Position numbers and translations under genes: made by a program
Assembly: GCA_023436065.1 (NCBI GenBank)
Contig: JAEZKU010000056.1
Coordinates: forward strand, 1-64,000
Reading direction: 5' to 3'
Source of the DNA: Bacillota bacterium
GTDB taxonomy: Bacteria > Bacillota > Clostridia > Lachnospirales > Lachnospiraceae
DNA: 64,000 bases
Notes under the pieces: model-generated
The model's database searches: none
Seen by the model: the letters and a program-made list of their open reading frames with translations, nothing else
What the model was told of the DNA's origin: nothing
Shown: positions 52,340 through 60,868 of the stretch, one piece after another
How positions within the stretch are numbered: position 1 is the first letter of the stretch
Layout: each line of letters opens with the position of its first letter

Positions 52340-53149
52340 ATGAAGAAGAAAATTGCAGTAATTCTTGTCCTTGCGATGGCTGTACTGATGCTTGCAGGCT
52401 GTGCGAAGAAGGACGACAACAAATTCCGTGTCGGAATGGAATGCGGATATGCACCCTTTAACTGGACTCAGTCAGGTACATCCAATGGTGCAGTAGCCAT
52501 CGAGGGAAGTGCAGAATATGCCGGAGGATATGATGTTGAGATCGCAAAGAAGATTGCAGAGGGCTTAGGCAAAGAACTGGTAATCGTAAAGACAGAATGG
52601 GATGGTCTGGTTCCGGCATTACAGTCCGGTAAGATCGATGCAATCATCGCAGGTATGTCACCGACAGAAGAACGTAAGAAGACGATCGATTTTTCTGATA
52701 ATTATTATAAATCCGATCTTGTTATGGTTGTAAAGAAGGGCGGAGCATATGAAGGTGCTACCTCCATCCAGGATTTCTCAGGAGCGAAGATCACTGCCCA
52801 GCTTAATACCTTCCACTATAGCGTAATTGAACAGATCGGCGGAGTGCAGATACAGCCTGCTATGGAGAGCTTCCCGGCGATGAGAGTTGCTCTGGAATCC
52901 GGTGTGATTGACGGATATGTATCCGAACGTCCTGAGGGTGTCAGTGCTTCAGCAGCGAATGACAACTTTGCTATGGTTCAGTTCACCGATGGATTTGAGA
53001 CATCTCCCGATGATACTGCAATTGCAGTAGGTATTCAAAAGGGAAGTGAGTATACCTCCAAAATCAATGAAATCTTAGCAGGTATTTCAGAAGATGATCG
53101 CATCAGCATTATGGATACTGCTATCGAAAATCAGCCTGCAGCTGAATAA
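52340..53149 (+). CDS. Amino-acid ABC transporter substrate-binding lipoprotein, probably for lysine
   Basis: A 269-residue family 3 solute-binding protein. The lipobox MLAGC places the lipid-anchored Cys at residue 21. The mature protein shows FRVGMECGYAPFNW, GYDVEIAKKIAEGLGKEL, WDGLVPALQSGKIDAIIAGM and FSDNYYKSD, the standard motifs for binding the alpha-amino and carboxyl groups of an amino acid. The lysine riboswitch directly upstream indicates lysine as the main substrate. Permease and ATPase genes follow in the same orientation; 207 bases with palindromes separate it from the permease gene. Confidence 0.93.
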   Translation: MKKKIAVILVLAMAVLMLAGCAKKDDNKFRVGMECGYAPFNWTQSGTSNGAVAIEGSAEYAGGYDVEIAKKIAEGLGKELVIVKTEWDGLVPALQSGKIDAIIAGMSPTEERKKTIDFSDNYYKSDLVMVVKKGGAYEGATSIQDFSGAKITAQLNTFHYSVIEQIGGVQIQPAMESFPAMRVALESGVIDGYVSERPEGVSASAANDNFAMVQFTDGFETSPDDTAIAVGIQKGSEYTSKINEILAGISEDDRISIMDTAIENQPAAE

Positions 53150-53203
53150 TTGTGAACCTTAGAGGCTGTCCAAATCTGAGAAACCTTTGGGCAGTCTCTA
53201 TAC

Positions 53204-53326
53204 TTTTGTGTAATAGGAAGTTACATCCTATTACACAAAAATACTCCGTAGGATGCGCACCTCGCGGAGAGGAAGTTGTTGCTGCGCAACCCGCTCGGGC
53301 GCGAAAGTGTCAGCGAGCTGACACTT
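53204..53326. repeat. Palindrome cluster inside the lysine transport operon
   Basis: A perfect 15-bp inverted repeat (53204-53218 and 53226-53240), then ACTCCG/CGGAG and GTTG/CAAC hairpins, then AAGTGTCAGC-GA-GCTGACACTT (53305-53326). Upstream a weaker hairpin (about 53160-53201) follows the stop codon. The ACTCCGTAGGATGCGCAC block resembles the reverse complement of the repeat at 2750-2907. It could lower downstream expression or protect the binding-protein mRNA. Confidence 0.75.
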
Positions 53327-53356
53327 AATGTATAAATAAGAAAGGCTTGGTGTAAT

Positions 53357-54124
53357 ATGTCTTGGGATTGGTTTGTTCAAATCGTTACTGAAAATTGGCC
53401 TATGTTCCTTCGTGGAGCAGGGGTAACCTTACTTATCTCCATCATAGGTACTATCCTCGGTTCCTGTATCGGCTTACTGATCGGTACGATCCGTACAATA
53501 CCTATGCCGGATAAAGGATTCAAAAGAGTCTTATTAAATATTATCAATGCTATCTTGACCGCTTATGTGGAATTCTTCCGCGGAACTCCTATGATCGTTC
53601 AGGCAATGGTAATCTATTACGGATCTGCCATGGCACTCGGAATTGATATGGACCGCACGGCAGCAGCGATATTTATCGTATCCATCAATACCGGTGCATA
53701 TACAGCAGAAATCGTCCGCGGCGGTATCATTTCCATCGATAAGGGGCAGTTTGAGGCGGCCCACGCGATCGGAATGAACCACATTAAGACCATGCTGAAT
53801 GTCGTATTACCGCAGGTTCTTCGTAATATCTTACCGGCCATCGGCAATGAGTTCGTTATCAATATCAAGGATACTTCCGTATTGAATGTTATCTCTGTAT
53901 CGGAATTGTTCTTCCAGGCAAAATCCGTGGCAGGCAATAACTTCAGATATTTTGAGACCTTCACTGTCGCATGTATTATGTACCTGGTAATGACCTTGAT
54001 TGTAACAAGAATTCTTCGTCTGATTGAGCGTAAGATGGAAGGACCCGAGAATTTCGTTGTCATTCCCGGTAATCAGATGCAGGTGGAACGTCCCGAAGAT
54101 CATGTGAAGAAGCTTCGCGGGTAG
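53357..54124 (+). CDS. Amino-acid ABC transporter permease (lysine system)
   Basis: A 255-residue polar amino-acid permease of the HisM/GlnP family with about five membrane helices. The cytoplasmic EAA loop reads [20 protein letters not shown], the contact site for the ATPase. [14 protein letters not shown] is typical of family members. One permease gene is present, so a homodimer is likely. It ends two bases before an in-frame upstream ATG of the ATPase gene. The start at 53357 has AAGAAAGGCTTGG upstream, a modest ribosome binding site. Confidence 0.93.
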   Translation: MSWDWFVQIVTENWPMFLRGAGVTLLISIIGTILGSCIGLLIGTIRTIPMPDKGFKRVLLNIINAILTAYVEFFRGTPMIVQAMVIYYGSAMALGIDMDRTAAAIFIVSINTGAYTAEIVRGGIISIDKGQFEAAHAIGMNHIKTMLNVVLPQVLRNILPAIGNEFVINIKDTSVLNVISVSELFFQAKSVAGNNFRYFETFTVACIMYLVMTLIVTRILRLIERKMEGPENFVVIPGNQMQVERPEDHVKKLRG

Positions 54125-54138
54125 AAATGGAGGATAGC

Positions 54139-54879
54139 ATGGAAAGAGTAATTGATGTTCAACATTTGAAAAAATCCTTTGGACAGAATGAAATTCTGAA
54201 GGACATAGACTTCTCCGTCAACAAAGGTGAGGTGGTATGTATTATCGGTGCTTCCGGTTCCGGTAAGTCAACTCTTCTCCGTTGTATCAACCTGCTGGAG
54301 AAGCCCAGTGACGGAGCTATCATCTATAACGGTGAGAATATTCTGGATGACAAGCATGATGTATATGCTTACCGTACCAAGCTCGGAATGGTATTTCAAC
54401 AGTTCAATCTGTTCAATAACCATAATGTACTTAGCAACTGTACCGTCGGACAGATCAAGGTATTAAAACGTTCAAAGGAAGAAGCTGAGGCAATCGCTAA
54501 GAAATATCTTGCAGTCGTAGGTATGGATCAATATGTCAATGCGAAGCCGAAGCAGCTTTCCGGCGGGCAGAAGCAAAGAGTTGCCATCGCCAGAGCATTA
54601 TCCATGGAGCCTGATGTTCTCTTGTTCGATGAGCCTACTTCTGCGCTCGATCCGGAGATGGTAGGCGAGGTACTGGCGGTTATGAAGGATCTGGCGAAAA
54701 GTGGTCTGACGATGCTTGTCGTTACCCATGAAATGGGATTTGCAAGGGAAGTGGCTAACCGTGTCGTATTCATGGACAAGGGAGTCATCGCCGAGGAGGG
54801 AACACCGGAGCAGATATTCAACAATCCGACCCAGGAGAGAACCAAGGAATTCTTAAAGAGAGTTCTTAAGGAACAATAA
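54139..54879 (+). CDS. Amino-acid ABC transporter ATP-binding protein (lysine system)
   Basis: A 246-residue ATPase of the GlnQ/HisP type. Walker [11 protein letters not shown]-loop VFQQFNLF, signature [12 protein letters not shown], Walker [15 protein letters not shown] and the switch His in VVTHEMGFA are all intact. GGAGG at 54129-54133 serves the ATG at 54139, so the ATG at 54127 is unlikely to be used. It completes the importer with the binding protein and the permease, and the unit ends at the hairpin at 54902. Confidence 0.95.
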   Translation: MERVIDVQHLKKSFGQNEILKDIDFSVNKGEVVCIIGASGSGKSTLLRCINLLEKPSDGAIIYNGENILDDKHDVYAYRTKLGMVFQQFNLFNNHNVLSNCTVGQIKVLKRSKEEAEAIAKKYLAVVGMDQYVNAKPKQLSGGQKQRVAIARALSMEPDVLLFDEPTSALDPEMVGEVLAVMKDLAKSGLTMLVVTHEMGFAREVANRVVFMDKGVIAEEGTPEQIFNNPTQERTKEFLKRVLKEQ

Positions 54880-54901
54880 TAGTTTACATTGAATTAATAT
54901 C

Positions 54902-54978
54902 AAGGGGCTATTTCAAAAGTGCAGTCATTTACAGATACTTTTTACTTTCTGTTCGATTACCTTTTGAAGTAGCCCCTT
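54902..54978 (+). terminator. Terminator of the lysine importer operon
   Basis: AAGGGGCTATTTCAAAAG (54902-54919) pairs perfectly with CTTTTGAAGTAGCCCCTT (54961-54978), with a long loop and TCATTTATC after. Confidence 0.8.
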
Positions 54979-55142
54979 CATTTATCATGATTTGTGAAAC
55001 TATCATAGCGTAAATGTGATAATTGAGATGACAAAGTACATAAATTGATGAATTAGTGGAATAATTATTGAAATAAGGTAAGATTTGTCATATAATATGT
55101 TATATGAACAAATTACATAAATACGAAAGGGACTGACTAGTT

Positions 55143-56621
55143 ATGAGCAAAAGTATTTATAATTTTAAAAAAGCGGATTTTGTATGTACCTGTATTATCC
55201 TCGCGGTGTGTCTTCTGACCCTAGTTTATAACTTTGCAGGTAAGAGTTTTTCTGAGGGATTGGAGTTGTCAATCCCGGTATTCGGAACCGCAGGATTTGT
55301 CATTGTCATGTTCTTTCTTCCGATACCAAGCAGGGTAAAGGGATTTCTCTATAGTGTGGTTATCCTGGCGGCATCCATCCTGGCCTTGATCACAGACCCA
55401 ACCGATCAGGGAACGAATTTCACCATAGCTGCTTCTATCGTAATTCTCTGTCTCTACTATTCCTCTAAACTACTGATTGCTTATGGCGTTATCCTTAATG
55501 CCGTATATCTGATCATATATTATATTGACAGTGTCATCCTGTTCGGGAAAGAACGTCCTGTCAGCTTCCTGTTTTCCTCTATGCTTATGATAAATAGTAT
55601 GTTTATCGTAATCTATTTCTCTAATCGTTGGGGGAGTCAGATCATCATGAAGGCTACACAGAAGGAGCAGGAGGTGAATGAGCTGTTGACTAAGCTGCAG
55701 AACACCTTTGAGAAGGTTGGAGAAACCTCTAACGTATTGATTAAGAATGTAACCACTCTTGATGAAAATATGAATTCCATCGTGGAATCCAGCAAGGAAA
55801 CTACCAATACGATGAATGAGGTAGCAAGAGGAACCGAGCATCAAGCGGAGAGTATCTATGATATCAATACGAATATGACCGCTGCTGTGGAGGAAGTGAA
55901 CTCTACAAAGCTAATCGCAGAGAAGATTACCACGAACTCAGACCTGATTTCCCAGAAGGTTGCTAAGGGTACAGAGAAGATTGGCTCCATGATGCTTCAG
56001 ATGAATACGATCAATCAGGCAGTGGGAGCAGCGCTCGCCACAGTAAATGAATTGCAGTCCAATATCGAGATGATCAATAGCTTTCTGGCCGGAATCGAGA
56101 GTATCTCCGAACAGACCAATCTATTATCACTGAATGCTTCCATAGAATCAGCAAGAGCCGGTGAACACGGCAAGGGCTTCGCGGTGGTTGCAGGAGAGGT
56201 AAGAAAGCTGGCTGAACAAAGTGCGAAGACAGCTCAGAGCATCCAGGAAATCACAGAGGTAATTTCTACGAACTCTACTTCAGCAGTAGAGAAGGTTACT
56301 CAGGGTGAGAAGGCGGTAGAGGACGGAAATATCGTACTGTATGAGGTGGGAGAATACTTTAAGGATGTAGAGAAGGCAGTCAACGAGACCTTCGAATTAC
56401 TGGCGACCGAGAATAAGATGATCAATACTATCTTAGAGAAATTCATTCAGGTACAGGAACGCATCGAGAGTATTGCCAGCATATCAGAGGAACATTCCGC
56501 CTCCAACGAAGAGATCCTGGCAACAATTGAGAGTGAAAACAATGATATCATCGCCATCAAGGATTCCATCAAGGAAATCAAGGACATGACTGCTGTACTG
56601 AATCAGATGCTGCAGATGTAG
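55143..56621 (+). CDS. Methyl-accepting chemotaxis protein with a membrane-embedded N-terminus
   Basis: A 492-residue chemoreceptor. Residues 1-165 hold about six hydrophobic helices with short loops, and no large extracellular sensor domain. The cytoplasmic coiled coil follows, with the highly conserved tip [20 protein letters not shown] and [16 protein letters not shown], which contacts CheA and CheW. It may sense a membrane-linked signal such as redox state, proton motive force or a lipid-soluble ligand. It stands alone and the window holds no other chemotaxis gene. The ATG at 55143 follows GAAAGGGACTG. Confidence 0.92.
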   Translation: MSKSIYNFKKADFVCTCIILAVCLLTLVYNFAGKSFSEGLELSIPVFGTAGFVIVMFFLPIPSRVKGFLYSVVILAASILALITDPTDQGTNFTIAASIVILCLYYSSKLLIAYGVILNAVYLIIYYIDSVILFGKERPVSFLFSSMLMINSMFIVIYFSNRWGSQIIMKATQKEQEVNELLTKLQNTFEKVGETSNVLIKNVTTLDENMNSIVESSKETTNTMNEVARGTEHQAESIYDINTNMTAAVEEVNSTKLIAEKITTNSDLISQKVAKGTEKIGSMMLQMNTINQAVGAALATVNELQSNIEMINSFLAGIESISEQTNLLSLNASIESARAGEHGKGFAVVAGEVRKLAEQSAKTAQSIQEITEVISTNSTSAVEKVTQGEKAVEDGNIVLYEVGEYFKDVEKAVNETFELLATENKMINTILEKFIQVQERIESIASISEEHSASNEEILATIESENNDIIAIKDSIKEIKDMTAVLNQMLQM

Positions 56622-56687
56622 ATGAGATAAAGTCGCTTTTGTTCAGTTACATAATATGATATGATTACATAATTTATATTAAGACTA

Positions 56688-56716
56688 TTGTAAAATAAAG
56701 TATAGTCTGTTATAAT
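56688..56716 (+). promoter_or_regulatory. Promoter of the antisense RNA
   Basis: TTGTAA at 56688-56693, 17-base spacer, consensus TATAAT at 56711-56716. Confidence 0.75.
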
Positions 56717-56722
56717 CAGGTT

Positions 56723-56812
56723 AGAAAAATCAAGGACACATAGTGTCGATTGATTCCAGCGTCAGATAGTTATCCTCGAGCGTGCAACTTAGGATAACTA
56801 TCTTTTTTTATA
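56723..56812 (+). ncRNA. Antisense RNA, probable type I antitoxin
   Basis: A short transcription unit of about 90 bases runs from the promoter at 56688 to a strong terminator: GATAGTTATCC pairs with GGATAACTATC and is followed by seven T (56765-56808). It contains no reading frame. Its 3' part overlaps the end of the small hydrophobic peptide gene on the other strand (56798-56881), and its 5' part would pair with that gene's 3' untranslated region. This is the usual layout of an antitoxin RNA. Confidence 0.65.
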
Positions 56813-56881
56813 TCTTTGATCTAAATAGGTGAGAATTGCAAATGTCAAAATAAGAAGACTAAGTACTTCTGATACTGTCAT
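56798..56881 (-). CDS. Holin-like type I toxin peptide (27 residues)
   Basis: A small minus-strand frame encodes a peptide that starts MTVSEVLSLLILTFAILTY and ends LDQRYKKR: a single membrane helix with a basic tail. Start, length and the LTYLD segment before a positively charged end match the putative holin-like toxins of Firmicutes (TxpA/BsrG group). A strong site, GGGGGTGAGG, precedes the ATG, and a hairpin, CCTTCTTT/AAAGAAGG (56893-56915), partly covers it, as is common for such toxins. The mRNA likely starts near 56945 and ends beyond 56750. The peptide should insert in the membrane when the antisense RNA is lost. Confidence 0.7.
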   Translation of the reverse strand: MTVSEVLSLLILTFAILTYLDQRYKKR

Positions 56882-57231
56882 AAGCCTCACCCCCTTCTTT
56901 ATGTAGTAAAGAAGGAATCAATCGATATGTTATCCTCAATCGTTCTAACCTGATTAATCTATGACTGATAGTCATAGCAGAGTCATCATAACATGGCTGA
57001 ATAGCAATTACAATAATTGATAGGCGAAATATGGGTTTTATAAGGTGAATTTGTTATATATATACAAAAAATGTATAAAAGACTGTTACATTTTATGTAA
57101 AAGAAAAGATTTACAATAGAAGAATTATGAATTATCATATATATATCTTTATTTCATTGACATTCTATTACTCAAATATTCTGTATTCAAAAAATTCCCG
57201 TTATCTTTATAAAATCTAAGGAGGTTATTTC
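56882..57231. other. Toxin leader and AT-rich region before the Tad-like locus
   Basis: 56914-56956 is an inverted copy of 56715-56757, so the minus-strand toxin promoter lies here, with -10 near TAGATT or ATTAAT. Next to it is a perfect 8-bp palindrome, CTATGACT-GAT-AGTCATAG (56959-56977). From 56990 to 57231 the DNA is very AT-rich, with a TTACAT-TTT-ATGTAA palindrome (57086-57100) and a TTGACA at 57157 without a good -10. The promoter of the Tad-like locus must be here but was not clearly found. Confidence 0.5.
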
Positions 57232-58071
57232 GTGAAAGTAGCATTCTGGAGCAATGCCGGTGCGGTTTGCTCAGTATCTCAAAATCTTGCAGCCATTAGT
57301 GTTGCCAGTGTCAATCGTTTTCATTATTCAATCATTGCAATGGAAAATCGCCTACAGAGTCACAATTTGGGTAAAGCATATCATTGTCGAGAAAAATATA
57401 ATTCTCATGATTCAGTAGGTACAAATTATTATGATGGTAATGGCATAGAAGGTTTGCTGCGAAAGATCTATCGCGGAGATTATAAACCGGATATTCTTAA
57501 GGGTTATCTGAAAGAAATCATTCGTAAGCATCTCTATTATATTCCCCAAAGCAAAATAATACATAATGAGATATTCGATTATGAATTTGATCATTGCATC
57601 TATTCTATATTTCAGATGACAGATCAATGTGCTGATATTTGTTTTATAGACACAGCCAGCAACAATAGTCTAAGTACAAAATTCATTCTGGAGGAAGCGG
57701 ATCTCATCGTAATAAATCTATGCCAAAAGGAAAGTGTCCTGAATGACTTTTTTCAAAACTATTCTTCATTAATTCCAAAGGCTGTCTTTATTATCAGTAA
57801 TTATGATCCTAAAGCAAGCAAATGCGGCCTGTCACTTTTTAAAGAAAATCATATTCCTCGTGAGAATATCATTGCTATTCCTTATAATGAACTCTATCAT
57901 GTCGCTTATGAAAGCGGTAATGTTCTCGATTTTATCAATGGCAACTATTCCTGTGATATTGATAATCCAAATTATCCGTACATGCAATCTGTCAAAAAGG
58001 CAACATATATCATTATTCGAAAACTGGAACAAGTTAAAAGGAAAAAGGTGCTTCATCCGTGTGGGAAATAG
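57232..58071 (+). CDS. TadZ/CpaE-like MinD-fold protein without P-loop lysine
   Basis: A 279-residue protein beginning at a GTG eight bases after AAGGAGG. The N-terminus MKVAFWSNAGAVCSVSQNLA sits where MinD/ParA proteins have KGGxGKTT, but both Walker lysines are missing. DICFIDTASNNSLSTKF and EEADLIVINL match the later strands of the MinD fold (DTxxx and the LVVxxxx strand). TadZ/CpaE proteins place the pilus machinery at the cell pole, and several have lost ATPase residues. It starts the cluster and overlaps the next gene by 13 bases. Family assignment is by fold pattern and context. Confidence 0.6.
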   Translation: MKVAFWSNAGAVCSVSQNLAAISVASVNRFHYSIIAMENRLQSHNLGKAYHCREKYNSHDSVGTNYYDGNGIEGLLRKIYRGDYKPDILKGYLKEIIRKHLYYIPQSKIIHNEIFDYEFDHCIYSIFQMTDQCADICFIDTASNNSLSTKFILEEADLIVINLCQKESVLNDFFQNYSSLIPKAVFIISNYDPKASKCGLSLFKENHIPRENIIAIPYNELYHVAYESGNVLDFINGNYSCDIDNPNYPYMQSVKKATYIIIRKLEQVKRKKVLHPCGK

Positions 58072-58301
58072 CAGCGTTACGGATGTTATTGATTACAATA
58101 TTGGGAATACTGCTTTTTCTATTCTTATTAATGATTCTGGGATGTATTGAGGGTAGGTATATAAGAATAAGAAAACGCAAAGTAGCCAGGAATAACAAAA
58201 GCACACATGTATTTATTTGTACGACTTACATATTATTGTTAGTTGCTACAGTTCTTCTTTGTTTTTATTTCATTGATCAGAGAATAGGGGGCTCAATGTG
58301 A
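58059..58301 (+). CDS. Small two-helix membrane protein of the Tad-like locus
   Basis: An 80-residue protein starting at GTG 58059 inside the end of the previous gene and ending across the start of the next one. Two hydrophobic segments (about residues 9-29 and 49-70) flank a basic loop, GRYIRIRKRKVARNNK. No known family is recognised. The overlaps on both sides argue that it is a real coupled member of the locus. It may be a membrane anchor or a small assembly factor. Confidence 0.6.
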   Translation: MWEIAALRMLLITILGILLFLFLLMILGCIEGRYIRIRKRKVARNNKSTHVFICTTYILLLVATVLLCFYFIDQRIGGSM

Positions 58302-59257
58302 AACTTCATAATAGGATGAAAAGGACTACAAAGCAATATATTGTTGTAGCCTTGATCTGTATCGTAGTAATTGGTGGTGCAGCAGCGATAACGTCATATC
58401 TTATTACAAATCAGATAAAAGCAGAGTACGATTCCTTACTAAAAAAAGCAAAGAGCGATATTAAGGAAAATCAAAGAAGCGTCTATGTCTCGTTGAGGGA
58501 AATAAAGGCAGGAGAAGAGCTATCCAATGATGTTGTGGAGAAAAGAAGAGTGTACTCATCACAATCTCAGGATACCTATATAACGGAGAAGGAGATTGGA
58601 ACACTTGCGCTAATAGATATACCGAAGGAGACCTATGTTATGCGCTCGATGGTCACGAAAAATTCCGTGGCATCAGAACTCAGAGAAGTTGAATATCAGG
58701 TAATATATCTTGGAGGTAATATATTAAGTGGTGATACAGTTGATGTCAGGCTGTTTTTCCCAAATGGAGAGGATTTTATTATTCTTACGAAAAAGATGAT
58801 CAAGAATATAGCCGCTGACAATCAGACTATTTATCTGTGGTTAGCAGAGGAAGAAATCCTGAGAATGTCCAGTGCAATCGTTGATACCTACCTTTATAGC
58901 GGAGCAAAAATATATATTTCAAAATATATAGAACCCAATCTTCAAAACGCTTCTTTCACAACCTACGAGCCAAGTCTGGCTACAATTCAGTTAATCCTGA
59001 GTAATCCCAATATTATTGAAACTGCTACAAATAACCTCAGTAAAGAAGTGCGTAAGGCGATGGAAAACAGGCAAGCGGACAGCATGAACACTGATGTTAG
59101 GAGTATAGATTGGAAGCTGAGTCCAAATCAACCTGTAGTCACTGATCATTCTTCTGATTCAAAACAGATAACAGAAAAGGTACAGAGGAGCGAATATAAT
59201 GAATCCTACCTGGATGAAGTGGAGAAGAAGGAAGCTGAACTGGATTATGGGCCATGA
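58298..59257 (+). CDS. CpaB/RcpC-like SAF-domain protein
   Basis: A 319-residue protein with one N-terminal membrane helix (about residues 13-35) and a SAF domain: VYVSLREIKAGEELSNDVVE followed by DIPKETYVMRSMV and SGDTVDVRLFFPNGEDFIIL. CpaB/RcpC proteins sit outside the membrane and guide the Flp pilus or bind cell wall. The C-terminal 100 residues are polar and low in order. GTG at 58298 follows AGGGGG and overlaps the previous stop. The next gene is 39 bases away. Confidence 0.75.
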   Translation: MKLHNRMKRTTKQYIVVALICIVVIGGAAAITSYLITNQIKAEYDSLLKKAKSDIKENQRSVYVSLREIKAGEELSNDVVEKRRVYSSQSQDTYITEKEIGTLALIDIPKETYVMRSMVTKNSVASELREVEYQVIYLGGNILSGDTVDVRLFFPNGEDFIILTKKMIKNIAADNQTIYLWLAEEEILRMSSAIVDTYLYSGAKIYISKYIEPNLQNASFTTYEPSLATIQLILSNPNIIETATNNLSKEVRKAMENRQADSMNTDVRSIDWKLSPNQPVVTDHSSDSKQITEKVQRSEYNESYLDEVEKKEAELDYGP

Positions 59258-59296
59258 AGTAATAAGTAGTAAATGCAGCGGAGGGGATGAGATGAT

Positions 59297-59956
59297 ATGA
59301 TATGTGTTGGATTTGCCGGGTGTGAAGCATTTGATATAGTAATTTATTTTAGCAGGACACTTGTGAGGTTAAATTACCCTGTTCTGATTATTGATATTTC
59401 GGACTCAGAGGCGCTGAAGAAAGCAATTTATCATGGAATGGATTTAGATAGCAGCAAAGACATCATAAGTTATCGTAATATACATTATTTACGACGATGC
59501 CCACAGGAAGCTGAACTGCTTCCGTATCAGAAAGGGATTGTTCTCATCAACTATGGCTTTTGTCCACTCAAGGAACTTCCTCTCACATGTGATTCTATAT
59601 ATGTTGTTATGAATACTTATCCACATATCATTGATAAGATCAAGTCACTATTATCAAACTCGGAGTGGAAGACAGATCAATTTATACTTTTAGTTAGGGA
59701 GATCATTACACCGGATGACATTGATCGAGTGTCCTCTAAAGTAAAACTTCCTTATGATACCAGAAAATACCATCTATTTCTTGATCATAATGATCATTTC
59801 TGTTCCATTAACTGTCAAACACAACAATCTTTCAGGTTCATAACGCTCTCTTCTTGTATGAAGAAATTCATCATCAGATCAATTCACGATATAATCCCAC
59901 AAATTAAAATTAAAAAGATTAAAAAAGCCTTTACTTCGGCAGGGAGGGGGAGGTAG
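59297..59956 (+). CDS. MinD-fold-like protein of the Tad-like locus
   Basis: A 219-residue protein. ICVGFAGCEAFDIVIYFSRT followed by NYPVLIIDISDSEALKK gives the strand-loop-helix-strand start of a MinD/SIMIBI-type fold, but no lysine is present in the loop. GIVLINYGFCP and CDSIYVVMNTYPHII match later strands. The C-terminus is very basic (KIKIKKIKKAF). No family name can be given with certainty. It lies seven bases before a second MinD-like gene. Confidence 0.5.
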   Translation: MICVGFAGCEAFDIVIYFSRTLVRLNYPVLIIDISDSEALKKAIYHGMDLDSSKDIISYRNIHYLRRCPQEAELLPYQKGIVLINYGFCPLKELPLTCDSIYVVMNTYPHIIDKIKSLLSNSEWKTDQFILLVREIITPDDIDRVSSKVKLPYDTRKYHLFLDHNDHFCSINCQTQQSFRFITLSSCMKKFIIRSIHDIIPQIKIKKIKKAFTSAGRGR

Positions 59957-59962
59957 GTATAA

Positions 59963-60862
59963 ATGAGTAAAATACTATTTTGGTCACCTTATCATGGACA
60001 GGGACAGACCAGTAATCTATATGTTATTTCCGTAATTATTAGTCTGCTTTATAAAAAGCGAGTATTATTACTACAGACTCACTTTAAAAATAATAACTTT
60101 GAAAGTCCACTGATCGGGTACAATGTCGATAAGGAATCGGAGGATATTGAACTTTTTGAAGATATAGGCATTGATATGGCAATCACTTATAGTAATATGA
60201 ACAGACTGGATAATAAAACACTAGAAAACTGCTGTCTGACATTTTTAGATTCTACTATCCTTATGATGCCGGGAACTAAAACCAGGAGTAAGGAAACCTT
60301 TGATAGGGATATCGGAGGTGCCGTACAAAGGATGTTAATGGCAGCTGACAATTACGTAGACTTGATTTTTATTGACTCAAACAGTAGCGATGATGAACTA
60401 TCCATGCGTCTTATGAGTACAGTTGATATGATAGTTATTAACCTAACCCAGCATAAATACGTTCTTGATAAATTATTTGAAAGGTATGGAAATTATATTA
60501 CTAACAATAATATGGTGTTTTATCTGTTCGGAAACTATGACGATAATTCAGGTTATAATATCTATAATTGCCGAAGAAAATACAGCCAATATATTAAAGT
60601 TGGGAATTCAGGTGTCATACCCTATTGTACGAAGTATATGGATGCTCAGAATGAAAGCAATGTCTTTCAATTTCTGAAGGAGGGATTAATATATAAAAGG
60701 AAGAATGTGATCGTATCGAATGTTCAAAATACCCTTTATGATATAAGATATGGAAAATATGCCAGAGACGAGAAGGCAGATTTCTTTCAGAATTCTATAC
60801 ATACAGCAGATAAAATAACTCGCATGTTGCATATGTCAATGAAACGGAACAATAGGGGGTAG
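59963..60862 (+). CDS. MinD/ParA-like protein with GQT instead of GKT
   Basis: A 299-residue protein. The N-terminal loop WSPYHGQGQTSNLY clearly follows the deviant Walker A plan but has Gln where GKT has Lys, and no signature Lys. VDLIFIDSNSSDDELSMRL and VDMIVINLTQHKYVLDKLF parallel the same regions in the protein encoded at 57232, so the two are paralogues. It is most likely a TadZ-like positioning or regulatory factor without normal ATPase activity. AGGAGG-type sequence precedes the ATG, and six bases separate its stop from the cpaF-like gene. Confidence 0.65.
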   Translation: MSKILFWSPYHGQGQTSNLYVISVIISLLYKKRVLLLQTHFKNNNFESPLIGYNVDKESEDIELFEDIGIDMAITYSNMNRLDNKTLENCCLTFLDSTILMMPGTKTRSKETFDRDIGGAVQRMLMAADNYVDLIFIDSNSSDDELSMRLMSTVDMIVINLTQHKYVLDKLFERYGNYITNNNMVFYLFGNYDDNSGYNIYNCRRKYSQYIKVGNSGVIPYCTKYMDAQNESNVFQFLKEGLIYKRKNVIVSNVQNTLYDIRYGKYARDEKADFFQNSIHTADKITRMLHMSMKRNNRG

Positions 60863-60868
60863 AATAGC

